Virus record (IMG/VR): IMGVR_UViG_3300047560_000965
Coordinates: 1-40,896 of that record
Reading direction: 5' to 3' (one strand)
DNA: 40,896 bases
Origin: a virus
Shown piece by piece: positions 30,701-38,952 of this stretch. Positions within the stretch are counted from its first letter, which is position 1, and every line of letters begins with the position of its first letter. The notes under the pieces are model-generated. The model was given only the letters and a program-made list of their open reading frames with translations, was not told the origin of the DNA and searched no databases. A program made the translations under genes and the position numbers.

Positions 30701-31828
30701 GCAACAAAAGTATTCAACTATGTTTACAATATATTTGGAAGCAATGCTAATGTAGCTCTTAACACCTTAGCTAAAGCAGGTAAAATGGCTTCTCGTGGAT
30801 TTGGTGAGGTTCCTAGTGAGTTAGGCGAAGAGTTAGCAGGAATATACGTTAACTCGGATAACTTCCAAGAGATGATTGCTGCTGCTCAAGAATCATTTGG
30901 AACTATAGATAAGATACAGCAATTTGTAATATCTTCTATTATATTAGGTACTGCATTCGGTGTAGCTCAAGGCAATACTGCTAAAGAAGCTATGGATGCT
31001 ATGCCTGAAGAAAAAAGAAATCAGGTTAACGCAGTCTTGAACCAATTAAGACAAGACATTAATAAAGGAAAAGGTGCTGCTTCTGATTATGCTCAATCAA
31101 TGTTAAATAAAGAGGAAGCTCAAAATAAAATCAATAAAGATGATCAAGAAGACCAGCAAAGGGTATCAAGTGAAGTCGGAGAAGGGGAAAAACCTGTCGA
31201 AGAACAACCTGTCTCTAAACCAAGCGAAGAAACGCCTAGCCCTAGTGGAATGGTTCAAGGAGAACAAGGGAAAGTTACAGAAGAAGTAACTCCTACAGAA
31301 ACTAAAGTAACTGAAGAGGTAGTCGAAAAACCTCAAATGACAGATCAGGAAATATCTAGTAAGATATCCGAAGCTGTAGAAAGTAACCAAGGGCTTGCTG
31401 ATAAATTAAAGTCAACACTTGGATCTAAAATAGGTGATGGAACCAAACTAAAAGGACCTAAGACTCAAAAGATTTCCAAGGGCATGAAGAATGCAGGCTT
31501 TGACGTTGAAGAGGTTGTGTCTATGTACAATCAAGCAAAGCAGGATGGATCTAATCCTCAATTAGTTGCTGAGGTCGAGAAGATAATAATGCCTAACACA
31601 GAAACTACTGCTGATGTAGAAAGGGCAATGGAAATTCAATCATTGAATATGTTTGATGAGATTTCAACCATATCATCGATTAGAAACTTGTCAAAGAAAA
31701 ATGATGCAATTAAAGAATTTGAGCAAAGAACAGGCCAGTCTTTTAAGAGAGTTTCAAAAATAGAGCGTAACTTTGATAATATAACTAGAGCTCTGAAGAA
31801 GAGCAACTTAATAAATATAGATTGTTAA
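27719..31828 (+). CDS. Very large internal/ejection protein, 1369 aa
   Basis: Residues 1-100 are Gln/Val/Pro-rich and disordered. TTDG(D/E)VI occurs twice (about 112 and 150). A small domain of about 50 residues is duplicated: DGYYKIPGSDAVFKKEGGTW onwards (203-251) and NGLYKFPGREEALFKKENGQ onwards (346-396). Long coiled-coil helices follow (about 520-800). Two hydrophobic stretches (TSLAYMSMVMLASEAPGTML and FVISSIILGTAFGVA) could insert in a membrane. After a Glu/Thr-rich linker comes a basic C-terminal region. The size and layout resemble the giant internal virion proteins of podoviruses. No enzyme domain is recognised. Confidence 0.65.
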   Translation: MAQDFMSTQTGGVGETIQAKSNVDVSPEQFSAKLPVQAESAPQPQEQQVQQPQVQQEVPVESVQEVQVQQAEAPQQVAEQPTEQVTEQVTTQVSDTLDVANDSENVTLSDMTTDGDVIIDPAAEQKAEVKDVEVDPDTEIEYDEPTSDTTTDGEVILGTNQETDENLTEGYSPAVSVKLKGSRVLIDKAKGDPDPKKNPPKKDGYYKIPGSDAVFKKEGGTWYKSTNGGDSYFRLTNGDVEKRVAYIESSAVKFNDKNLKSTSQVVNPRQGNLGKFNLSNQAVTMGGNPVVSKNIAFTDLTKPKIGSETDKYNKDGTVNFNYNPNVARMSPETKAVYDASKKKLDNGLYKFPGREEALFKKENGQWYVDDSGSGKKFTKVTGENLDARLKNLEARAIPTTAGAVVLSRSIEKPITPNTNVSDALSFVDDVKSMTPKIEETNNQLKDAFEEGKNFTETEILNYAQDKLTMDQKEYLVGIQNDIKQILGDGSYSELKAQKIADLLSSGEQYFNDAVNANDIINKAYSAGISVDRLNYENKKKSFQTDFDQKSMSPADQFAARTFNEVRFMSDFILENVDEGNISIDPKTGEFSYTKNASPLEIEYIEKKLAENLQRYNQIMSERFAESKEMISNDKSSASDIKNEIESLQYQLGAAKRKNDANLASALSAEINSKKQELDTIEKRIYDNENLTNTLFLTNPKKILNNVAGLETETARLAFDALPKGLNSKQKFDLYYQNLQKKNQELATRNKIDYASMDRIIMRTKDLLDWKDLYSLSKAEQEYLKNKATLNALKPLYYNNDTGFTAQGTGFWDSLINGYAKALTPTMSAADGYQSENEKAQIISQTMKDQGFNPDSFVTPDALDKIQEKTNVDFWSPQSFAEMTGTSLAYMSMVMLASEAPGTMLKGLVNAEKLITGANTITKAEKYAKGLNDAYNAAMSTTKLGRFLKPIAQEAVNFEIAGDIFNDPDNQLNLISGATGGVFGEAFSVAANKMGATKVFNYVYNIFGSNANVALNTLAKAGKMASRGFGEVPSELGEELAGIYVNSDNFQEMIAAAQESFGTIDKIQQFVISSIILGTAFGVAQGNTAKEAMDAMPEEKRNQVNAVLNQLRQDINKGKGAASDYAQSMLNKEEAQNKINKDDQEDQQRVSSEVGEGEKPVEEQPVSKPSEETPSPSGMVQGEQGKVTEEVTPTETKVTEEVVEKPQMTDQEISSKISEAVESNQGLADKLKSTLGSKIGDGTKLKGPKTQKISKGMKNAGFDVEEVVSMYNQAKQDGSNPQLVAEVEKIIMPNTETTADVERAMEIQSLNMFDEISTISSIRNLSKKNDAIKEFEQRTGQSFKRVSKIERNFDNITRALKKSNLINIDC

Positions 31829-31829
31829 T

Positions 31830-32297
31830 ATGAAAAAACTACTTACAGATCAGGAAGTTGAAATGATCAATGCACTTGGTCATGAAGAGCTAAAGGCTAG
31901 TCACACTTATTTGCACTTATCTAACAGCATGAAGACAATTGGATTCTTTGGTGCTGAGAAATTCTTTTTAGAAGAGTCTAACAGTGAGCGCGAGCATTTT
32001 GGTAAGCTTGAAGCTTTTATGAACGATATGAATGAGCAGATTGAAGTTGGTGCTTTAGACGCTGTTTCTGTAGATGTCGAAGATTTAATGGAGGCATTTG
32101 AGTTAGCAATTGAAATGGAAATGGATTTACTTGGTAAATACGAAGATGCATACAAAAAGGCTAGTCCTAAGATGCAAGCTTTGATTCACCATTTTTTAGA
32201 AATACAAACTGAAAGCGTTGGCGAGTACGGTGATTTAATTGCACGCTTAAGCAGAACCAATGAACCTATTTTCATCGATCAAGAACTAGCAAAATAA
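31830..32297 (+). CDS. Ferritin (non-heme, FtnA-like)
   Basis: A complete four-helix ferritin of 155 aa. The diiron centre lines up with E. coli FtnA: E20 and Y27 in helix A, E53-x-x-H56 in helix B, E97 in helix C, and E128/E132 in helix D (the usual Gln between them is replaced by Ser129). The C-terminus IFIDQELAK matches the FIDKEL ending of bacterial ferritins. Family proteins oxidise Fe(II) and store iron in 24-subunit shells. The gene starts one base after the 1369-aa ejection protein stop and ends one base before the 1449-aa gene, so it is made late with virion proteins. It could be virion cargo or an intracellular iron/peroxide buffer. Confidence 0.92.
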   Translation: MKKLLTDQEVEMINALGHEELKASHTYLHLSNSMKTIGFFGAEKFFLEESNSEREHFGKLEAFMNDMNEQIEVGALDAVSVDVEDLMEAFELAIEMEMDLLGKYEDAYKKASPKMQALIHHFLEIQTESVGEYGDLIARLSRTNEPIFIDQELAK

Positions 32298-32298
32298 C

Positions 32299-35200
32299 AT
32301 GGCTAAAAAACCCTGTAAATACCAATTACCAGGTCAAGACACTTGGATGTCAGAGGCTGAATTTAAGAAAGCACTTAATGATGGACTTTTAGATAAATTC
32401 TTCATTGAGTCTGGAATATCTATTCCTGCTTTAAGAGGATTCAAACCAGAATCTGCTAGAGCTGAATCATACAATCTTAAAGGAAGTAAGTTTGGCAATA
32501 TGGGTCAAAGCCCTGAATTAAAGTCAAGTGGATTCAATCCTAACGACAATCTATTCTCTAAACCTGAATTAGCTCAAAATACAAGCTTTGGATGGAGAAC
32601 AATGGGAACTGATGAATTTAACTTATTAGCATCTGGAGAAAAGAAATATGAAGGTGGCGCACCAAAAGGTGGTAATTGGATTTCAGGCATTCCTGAGTCT
32701 TCTTCTAAATTCGGTGGAGAAGGCAAGGTTATGGTTGAATTTGGAGGCATTGATATCAAAGGTGGAGAAAATATGTCTGCCGGATCTAGTGCTGATAGAA
32801 ACAACGTAACAAAGGTTTGGAAATACAATTCTGATACAAAACAATTTGAAGAAGCACCTGAGTTATTAGACTCTATTAAGAATGGTTCTAAATTAGAAGC
32901 AGAAAGTGTTTCCTCTACGGAAAAAGAAATGTCTTCAGTTCAAAATAAACTTGATGATATTTATGACAATAAGATGCCTGACCTGGAAGAAAGGCTTAAG
33001 AAGACAAAAGATGAATATGGTATGTTCGCTAATGGACATAGCTTAGAGTCTATAGATAAACAAAGAGAACTTCTTAAATCAGAAGGTATTGAATTAAACG
33101 ATTATCTTTCTGATGAACAAAAATCCATTATTGATGAGATGGAATCTCTTCAAAATGAAGCTGATAAATTAGAAGATAGAATATCAGATTTAGATGAATT
33201 AGACGATGCAGATAAATCTAAAAAACCAAAATCATACGAAGCATTAGCTGAAAAGATTAGAAATGGTAAAATTGACACTAAGGGTATGGCAATGTCATCC
33301 CTTCCTGGTTTTACAGAAGCTTGGAATGCCTCAGTAGAGGCTGCCGCTAAAGCTGTTGAAGCCGCAGGTGCTACAGTTGATGCTGTACAAAAAGGTATTG
33401 CTGCTGCACAGGCCGAATTCAAAAAGACTGATTTCTACAAATCTCTTAAAGATAGAGCTGAGAAGAAGCGATATATGGATGATTTAACTCGTGGCATTGA
33501 GATGTCCTTGAATGAAGAAAAACTTACCGGAAAACAAAAGAAAGCAGGTAAGGAATTCAAAGGTAAGGTTGATGAAGCTACTGGCGTAACTCGCGAGGAT
33601 AAAATTGTCCAAATTAAAGAGATGGATTTACTCAAGAGAGATATACGCTCAAGAGTAAAAGCATCTAAAGACGCTGAAAAAGCATTACAAGCGATTAAAG
33701 AAGAAATCAAAAAATTCATCAAGGATACGCTTCCTAAGGAGCAGTATTCTAGAACAGAAGTGAACTATTTAATTAATGCCGTTAATAGAGCTAAAAATGA
33801 AGCTACATTAGATAGGGCAATAGATAAAGTTTCTGAATTAGTTCAAAGAAAAAATGAGCAAATCAGAAAGAAAAAAGTAAAAGAAGTCATTGGCAAAATT
33901 AAAAACAGCAAGACTTTATATTCTAAAGTTGACGGCAAGAAAAAAGGTAAGGTTACAGTAGAAGCTCAGAAAGAATTCTATGACTTCGTAGGCACTTTAT
34001 CTGACATAGAGTCAATGTCAATGGAAGAACTTAATGAGGTTAGCGACATTATAGATGGCATCGTAGAAACAGGTAAGGCTGATCTTAAGAATTTGAAGAA
34101 AATTCAAGATGATATCAAAATGAGAAATGCTGCCGATATGCTAGAAGAATTAGCTGGAAAGCCTGATGCTATATTAAGCGATAACGAAGCTGTTTCAACT
34201 TTCTTTGAGGGTCAGGGTGGGTACGTGATTATTGATGGTAAGATGTACAATAAGAGTTCTTACAACTCTAGTCCATACAATAAGAATGTAGATCCTGAAC
34301 CTATACCTGGTCCTGCAAAAGGATACACCAAGGTAAACATGAGTGAGAAAAAAAGAATCATCTCAGAGAAGAAAGGTAGAGCTGCAAGATTAAAAGAATC
34401 CATAAAAAGATCAGGAATACTTGATAACATATATGGATACTTCCAAGTAATTGGCAAAGGAGCACCTAAGACAGCTAAATTCATTAAAGAGAATATATCT
34501 CAACCTATTAAAGATTACTTTGTTGATGTTGAGAATTCATTCAAGGAAAAAGCAGATAGATATTTTGAAGGTCTAAATGAAATCTTTGGAAGTAAAGATG
34601 CTGCTCAAAAAAGATTAACAGCTGATGCTGATATTAATCCACTAAGAGAAAGTAGAAAGCAAGGAGTTCCTGTGTCTAATTCAGTTCTTGTCTCATTGTA
34701 CAATATGTCAAGACTAGAGAATGGAATGAGTAGACTTGAGAAATCAGGTGTAGATGCTCAGGATCTAGTTGATTACATTGAATCAAATCAAGATTTAAAA
34801 GACTATGCTAACTTCTTAGTTGAGCAATACGAAAGCTTCAAATCTGATTACGAGCCTACTTTTATAGCAGTAAATAATATGCCATTCCCAGAAGGCTACT
34901 ACTACCCTGCTTATGCTGATGCTAATTTTGATGATGACACATTTAGTGAAGGCGATATATTTGATGCTGACAATAACTTCTTGGCGTTAAATGCAATGAC
35001 AAATAACTTGAAGCAAAAGACTGGTTATCAAGGTGCGTTTAACACTTCAATGGGTGCTGAGGAAATATTCTTTGACTATATCAAAAATATGGAAAGAGCC
35101 AAGTATTTGATTCCTGTAGCTAAGGCTGCAAATCAATTATTTGCTCAACAAAACAGACCATACATTCTTGACAAAATGACAGCTCAAGATTTGTCTGATC

Positions 35201-36648
35201 TTCAAACTCAATTAGGAATTATTCTTACAGGTAAAAGACCTATTAAGAAAAGAGGCGAAGCAGTTATGGATGATTTTATGAATTATAACTCATTAACAAC
35301 TCTTGGATTCAAATTAAAGTCCTTACCTACTCAGTTAGTTTCATTTACCAACTTCTGGGGTCAAGGAATTGAAGACGGAATTAGCCCTAAGCAAATTATA
35401 ACCGCATTCCCTAAAACTAAAGCGGAGTGGGAATTCTATAAGGACGTTTTCTTTAGTGAGTACTTAAAAGAACGTAGAACAGGTAAGAACCTTGACCTAG
35501 AATTAAAGCGATTATTTGATGAATCTAAAAAAGGAAATTCTGCTAAATGGTGGTCTAAAGTTTCTAGAGTAGCTATGGCTGTAGCTGGTAACGCTGACTT
35601 CTTAGCTAACGTGTCTCCACTTGGTGGAGGTGGATCATATGCCATTGCAAGATATAGAGATGCATTGGCTCAAGGAATGGGCGAAGCTGAAGCTAAAGAC
35701 TATGCATTTAAGAAATTCGTTGAGGGCGTAGAAGAAACACAGCAAACATCTAGAGAAGATTACGTTTCTAGCTTCCAAAGAGCTACTATCGGTAGGATGC
35801 TTAGTTCTTACAAATCATCACAAATTGGTGGTGCTAGAAAAATAGTTAAAGGTTTCAGAACATTGACTAATGAATCTTCAACAGATAAACAGAAAGTTCA
35901 AGCTTACTACGATATAGTTTATTACTCTGTTCTTAGTAGCATTCTATTCAACTTAATCTCTAATGCGGGTTATGCCGTATTTAAGAAAGATGATGACGAA
36001 CAAGAGTTTGATGAAGAAACAAGAGTAGGATACGACTTGTTTGTTGACCAAGTACAGTCTACGCTACAAGGATTTGGAGTACCTGGGTTTATCGTAGATG
36101 GAATCATAAATGCCGCTAGGGGAGATGAATGGAAAAACAATGTTCCATTAACTCAATTCTTCAATACAATAATGAGTACAGGCGGTGCAGTTATTGAGGC
36201 TTTATCTAAAGATGATTGGAACAAAGACATCGATACTAAAGAAAGAGAAAGATTCCTTGAGGAAATTGGAGATGAGAAGAACCTCACATATAGTCAAGAG
36301 GAATACCTTAAATTAATGGAGCTATATGAAAATGCATCAATATGGAGAAAGATGACTCCTAAGCAAAGAAAAGATGCTCTTAAAGTTTTAGGCGTTAAGA
36401 ACTTGGTTAAGCAAGCTGAAGATTTCGCAGAATACTATAAAGGTAACAAGTCGTTTATTGATGCATTTATGGGTTACGAGAAGGATTACTTTGAGTATGC
36501 TAAAGCAAGAAATAAAAAAGACTACATATTTAAAAATATATTTGGAGAGGATTATATTCCAAAAGAAACACCAGGAAATAAAAAACCTACATACGAGCCA
36601 GAGATGAAGGAAGACCTTAAAAGTACTGAAACAGAAGAGAACTGGTAA
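32299..36648 (+). CDS. Giant internal virion protein, possible ART-like N-terminus
   Basis: 1449 aa. Near residues 95-155 the sequence GWRTMGTDEFNLLASGE, KGGNWISGIP, SSKFGGEGKVMVEFGG has the spacing of an ADP-ribosyltransferase-like fold (R-x-M, a GxW(I/F)S turn, a final V-x-V-E-F strand), though catalysis cannot be judged. Long charged coiled coils follow (about 210-700). The C-terminal third has FMNYNSLTTLGFKLKSLPTQ, a WWSKVSRVAMAVAGNADF helix and a hydrophobic stretch (IVYYSVLSSILFNLISNAGY), as in very large polyvalent phage virion proteins that enter the host. It probably is ejected with DNA. Names beyond that are unsafe. Confidence 0.6.
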   Translation: MAKKPCKYQLPGQDTWMSEAEFKKALNDGLLDKFFIESGISIPALRGFKPESARAESYNLKGSKFGNMGQSPELKSSGFNPNDNLFSKPELAQNTSFGWRTMGTDEFNLLASGEKKYEGGAPKGGNWISGIPESSSKFGGEGKVMVEFGGIDIKGGENMSAGSSADRNNVTKVWKYNSDTKQFEEAPELLDSIKNGSKLEAESVSSTEKEMSSVQNKLDDIYDNKMPDLEERLKKTKDEYGMFANGHSLESIDKQRELLKSEGIELNDYLSDEQKSIIDEMESLQNEADKLEDRISDLDELDDADKSKKPKSYEALAEKIRNGKIDTKGMAMSSLPGFTEAWNASVEAAAKAVEAAGATVDAVQKGIAAAQAEFKKTDFYKSLKDRAEKKRYMDDLTRGIEMSLNEEKLTGKQKKAGKEFKGKVDEATGVTREDKIVQIKEMDLLKRDIRSRVKASKDAEKALQAIKEEIKKFIKDTLPKEQYSRTEVNYLINAVNRAKNEATLDRAIDKVSELVQRKNEQIRKKKVKEVIGKIKNSKTLYSKVDGKKKGKVTVEAQKEFYDFVGTLSDIESMSMEELNEVSDIIDGIVETGKADLKNLKKIQDDIKMRNAADMLEELAGKPDAILSDNEAVSTFFEGQGGYVIIDGKMYNKSSYNSSPYNKNVDPEPIPGPAKGYTKVNMSEKKRIISEKKGRAARLKESIKRSGILDNIYGYFQVIGKGAPKTAKFIKENISQPIKDYFVDVENSFKEKADRYFEGLNEIFGSKDAAQKRLTADADINPLRESRKQGVPVSNSVLVSLYNMSRLENGMSRLEKSGVDAQDLVDYIESNQDLKDYANFLVEQYESFKSDYEPTFIAVNNMPFPEGYYYPAYADANFDDDTFSEGDIFDADNNFLALNAMTNNLKQKTGYQGAFNTSMGAEEIFFDYIKNMERAKYLIPVAKAANQLFAQQNRPYILDKMTAQDLSDLQTQLGIILTGKRPIKKRGEAVMDDFMNYNSLTTLGFKLKSLPTQLVSFTNFWGQGIEDGISPKQIITAFPKTKAEWEFYKDVFFSEYLKERRTGKNLDLELKRLFDESKKGNSAKWWSKVSRVAMAVAGNADFLANVSPLGGGGSYAIARYRDALAQGMGEAEAKDYAFKKFVEGVEETQQTSREDYVSSFQRATIGRMLSSYKSSQIGGARKIVKGFRTLTNESSTDKQKVQAYYDIVYYSVLSSILFNLISNAGYAVFKKDDDEQEFDEETRVGYDLFVDQVQSTLQGFGVPGFIVDGIINAARGDEWKNNVPLTQFFNTIMSTGGAVIEALSKDDWNKDIDTKERERFLEEIGDEKNLTYSQEEYLKLMELYENASIWRKMTPKQRKDALKVLGVKNLVKQAEDFAEYYKGNKSFIDAFMGYEKDYFEYAKARNKKDYIFKNIFGEDYIPKETPGNKKPTYEPEMKEDLKSTETEENW

Positions 36649-36676
36649 CCTAAAAAGTTGACAATTAAATAAAACT

Positions 36677-36684
36677 TAAATTTG
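36677..36684 (+). promoter_or_regulatory. -7 box TAAATTTG for the appendage genes
   Basis: Exact match 15 bases before the ATG at 36700. A TTG (36658-36660) lies 16 bases upstream, just short of the usual spacing. Confidence 0.5.
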
Positions 36685-36699
36685 TAACAATAACTAAAA

Positions 36700-37449
36700 A
36701 TGGCAACACCTATTAACAACCCATTTAAAGCCTCATTACTAGTAAACTCATGTAGTTCACTTGAGGTATCATGTGACTGCAAGAAGATCACTTTTAAAGA
36801 TACTTCTAACTACTCGACTAATGATCTTCCGGGACATGAGTCTACTGACTTTACTAGCCGTACTATTACTATTACTCGTGGTGATGGTAGTACTTACATT
36901 ATGGCTACATCGGATATTGCTAATAGGGATTTCACCATTCCACCTCACAATATTTCAAACAATACTTTTTCATATTCATTTACGAATACTGATGAGGATG
37001 GACTATGGAAAGTAGAATTATGTACTTATCCTAATTGGCGAGATGATGTATTCTATCAAGCGTTTCTTAAGCCTATCGTACTCCGCAATGGCGTATTGTA
37101 CCAAGCTATTGGCTCTTCTACTGATGTTGATCCTGCTCTTGATACGAACCACACTTATTGGTCTGTTTATACTGATACTAGTGATTGCAGTGATACCCGT
37201 TACTGTACTTCACAGACTATTGTAATTACCTGCATTTCTATTGAGAACTGTTATCGTCAAGCTGTAGCTGATGCGTTCTGTGGAATGGAATCTGCTCCTT
37301 GTAAAGATATGTGTGACAACAAATCTTTTATGAAGGCTATGAAGATGCGAGTGGTAATGGATGGACTTGAATTCGCTGCTTGTGCTTTTGATTGGACTAA
37401 CGCTCAGAAGCATATGGATATACTTAAATCACTTTGTTGCTGTAACTAA
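36700..37449 (+). CDS. Cysteine-rich tail appendage protein A, 249 aa
   Basis: Contains 15 Cys in 249 residues, unusual for a cytoplasmically made phage protein. They cluster at the N-terminus (VNSCSSLEVSCDCKK), in DCSDTRYCTS...TCISIENC, in FCGMESAPCKDMC and in the final LCCCN. The middle is beta-rich (TITITRGDGSTYIMATSD). The C-terminal 70 residues are helical (FMKAMKMRVVMDGLEFAACA). Cys patterns suggest metal binding or disulphides formed outside the cell. It begins the appendage operon after the ejection genes and ends overlapping the next gene (TAATG). Function is unknown; probably an adaptor or collar for fibres. Confidence 0.6.
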   Translation: MATPINNPFKASLLVNSCSSLEVSCDCKKITFKDTSNYSTNDLPGHESTDFTSRTITITRGDGSTYIMATSDIANRDFTIPPHNISNNTFSYSFTNTDEDGLWKVELCTYPNWRDDVFYQAFLKPIVLRNGVLYQAIGSSTDVDPALDTNHTYWSVYTDTSDCSDTRYCTSQTIVITCISIENCYRQAVADAFCGMESAPCKDMCDNKSFMKAMKMRVVMDGLEFAACAFDWTNAQKHMDILKSLCCCN

Positions 37450-38387
37450 TGGCTTGTAACTGTAATCAAACACCAAACTGCGTAGAGGTATCAACTTGCC
37501 TCTGTGGAGTCGTAATGGATATTTACGACAGCGGAGTTCTTGTTCAATCTGTTGTATTCAATACTTACTTTAATGGGGTGAGTACATTTTTCGAGGCAAC
37601 TGATGATACTGTATTCAATCCACCTGTAACATCACCTATTACTATTTTATATAATGATGGAGTAGATGAGTGGGAGATGTCATATGGAAGCGGAGAAGGA
37701 ACAGTTGTGTTTGGAACTTTTGCTTCAACATCTATTTGCCCGATATCTAGTTGTGACTGGGTATTGGATTCTGAAATTGTAAGCTCAACATTTAGCATTG
37801 TAGTTTCTAGCGTTCCTTGTGGCTGTTGTGATGAAGAGTTGAATGTGTCTCTATCTATCGGGGATTTATCATTTGAAGCTACTGCGTCTATTACTAAGGA
37901 TGAGTATGGAAACACACTTACTCTAAATGGTAGACCTTACTATTCTTTTACGATATATATAGGCGATATACCTACTACATATTATTTGTTTTTTAACGGT
38001 AATGCATGGTATGTATCTGAAACACTTAATGATACAGGTACTTTCATGACTAGATTGGATTCTGAGAATGATTGCCCATTTGGACCATATGTTATTAGTG
38101 AAGGATTCACTAGATTCTCGGTAAAAGGAGCTGAGTGCTTTGACTGTTGTAATTATTATACGCCAAGATTTAGTAACTTTATCAAGAAAAAGAAGTACCA
38201 ACTTGTTGATGGTATTTCTGCTATTCGTAGCAAAGAGTTGTTTGGATTTAAGTGTGGACCTGAATGGACTGATTTAATGAAACAACATTTAATAATGGAT
38301 GTATTGCATTGTTTACCATATGGAGTGATCTGTGAAGAGACAGAACAATGCTTAATGAATAATTTGAACGAAAACTGTAATTGTTAA
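37449..38387 (+). CDS. Cysteine-rich tail appendage protein B, 312 aa
   Basis: Twenty Cys in 312 aa: MACNCNQTPNCVEVSTCLCG at the N-terminus, VPCGCCDEE near residue 118, AECFDCCNYY near 228, and a CNC end. The middle is strand-rich. The C-terminal helical part (FKCGPEWTDLMKQHLIMDVL) resembles the end of protein A (MK..-(V/I)MD), so the two may be distant paralogues. Start is coupled to protein A by TAATG. It has no enzyme motif. Probably part of the tail fibre attachment complex, judging by its neighbours. Confidence 0.6.
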   Translation: MACNCNQTPNCVEVSTCLCGVVMDIYDSGVLVQSVVFNTYFNGVSTFFEATDDTVFNPPVTSPITILYNDGVDEWEMSYGSGEGTVVFGTFASTSICPISSCDWVLDSEIVSSTFSIVVSSVPCGCCDEELNVSLSIGDLSFEATASITKDEYGNTLTLNGRPYYSFTIYIGDIPTTYYLFFNGNAWYVSETLNDTGTFMTRLDSENDCPFGPYVISEGFTRFSVKGAECFDCCNYYTPRFSNFIKKKKYQLVDGISAIRSKELFGFKCGPEWTDLMKQHLIMDVLHCLPYGVICEETEQCLMNNLNENCNC

Positions 38388-38390
38388 GAT

Positions 38391-38942
38391 ATGAGCTGTA
38401 CAAACTGCGGAAGTAAAAGTTGTTCTTGCTCGGATAATTGTCCGAATAAGACTTCTGACATCACTGTATTTGATGGTCAACTAAATGTATTAGAAGTTCC
38501 GTGTGGTGCTTCTCTAAACGATATTCTAACTTTGCTTGAATCTTACACCACTAATATGGTGAATGAATTGAGCGGTATGACTAGCGTAACTATTGGTGAA
38601 ACTTGTTTATCATTAGCTCCTGGTACATACTCTGTTCAGCAAGTATTTGATGCTGTAATCACTGCGTTATGTGAGACATCAGTAGGTCAGGTTTACGTTG
38701 ATATCACTCAAACTACATCTAACACGTTATTAGCTACCCCATCAGGCGGTGTTGCTCCATACACTTACTTCTGGAAGATTCAAGACTCTAGAGTTGAGGT
38801 AACTACTACAGGGCCAACAATGAACGCTAGTGTATTACTAAATGCAGTTGCTGACTCAGGTGATGCTCTAGTTAAATGTACTGTTACAGATGCTACAGGA
38901 AGAAAAGCAAGTGATTGCTTCTACATAAGAATTACTTTTTAA
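38391..38942 (+). CDS. Cys-rich N-terminus plus Ig/PKD-like domain, 183 aa
   Basis: The first 22 residues carry five Cys (MSCTNCGSKSCSCSDNC). A middle segment with EVPCGASLNDILTLLESYTT is helical and may oligomerise. The C-terminal 85 residues form a likely Ig/PKD-type beta-sandwich: ATPSGGVAPYTYFWKIQDS is the classic PKD-like PxGGxxPYxYxW pattern, closing with DALVKCTVTDATGRKASDCF. Such domains decorate phage tails and bind surfaces. It starts three bases after protein B and belongs to the same operon. It is probably a surface-exposed tail protein. Confidence 0.65.
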   Translation: MSCTNCGSKSCSCSDNCPNKTSDITVFDGQLNVLEVPCGASLNDILTLLESYTTNMVNELSGMTSVTIGETCLSLAPGTYSVQQVFDAVITALCETSVGQVYVDITQTTSNTLLATPSGGVAPYTYFWKIQDSRVEVTTTGPTMNASVLLNAVADSGDALVKCTVTDATGRKASDCFYIRITF

Positions 38943-38952
38943 TATATAAGAA

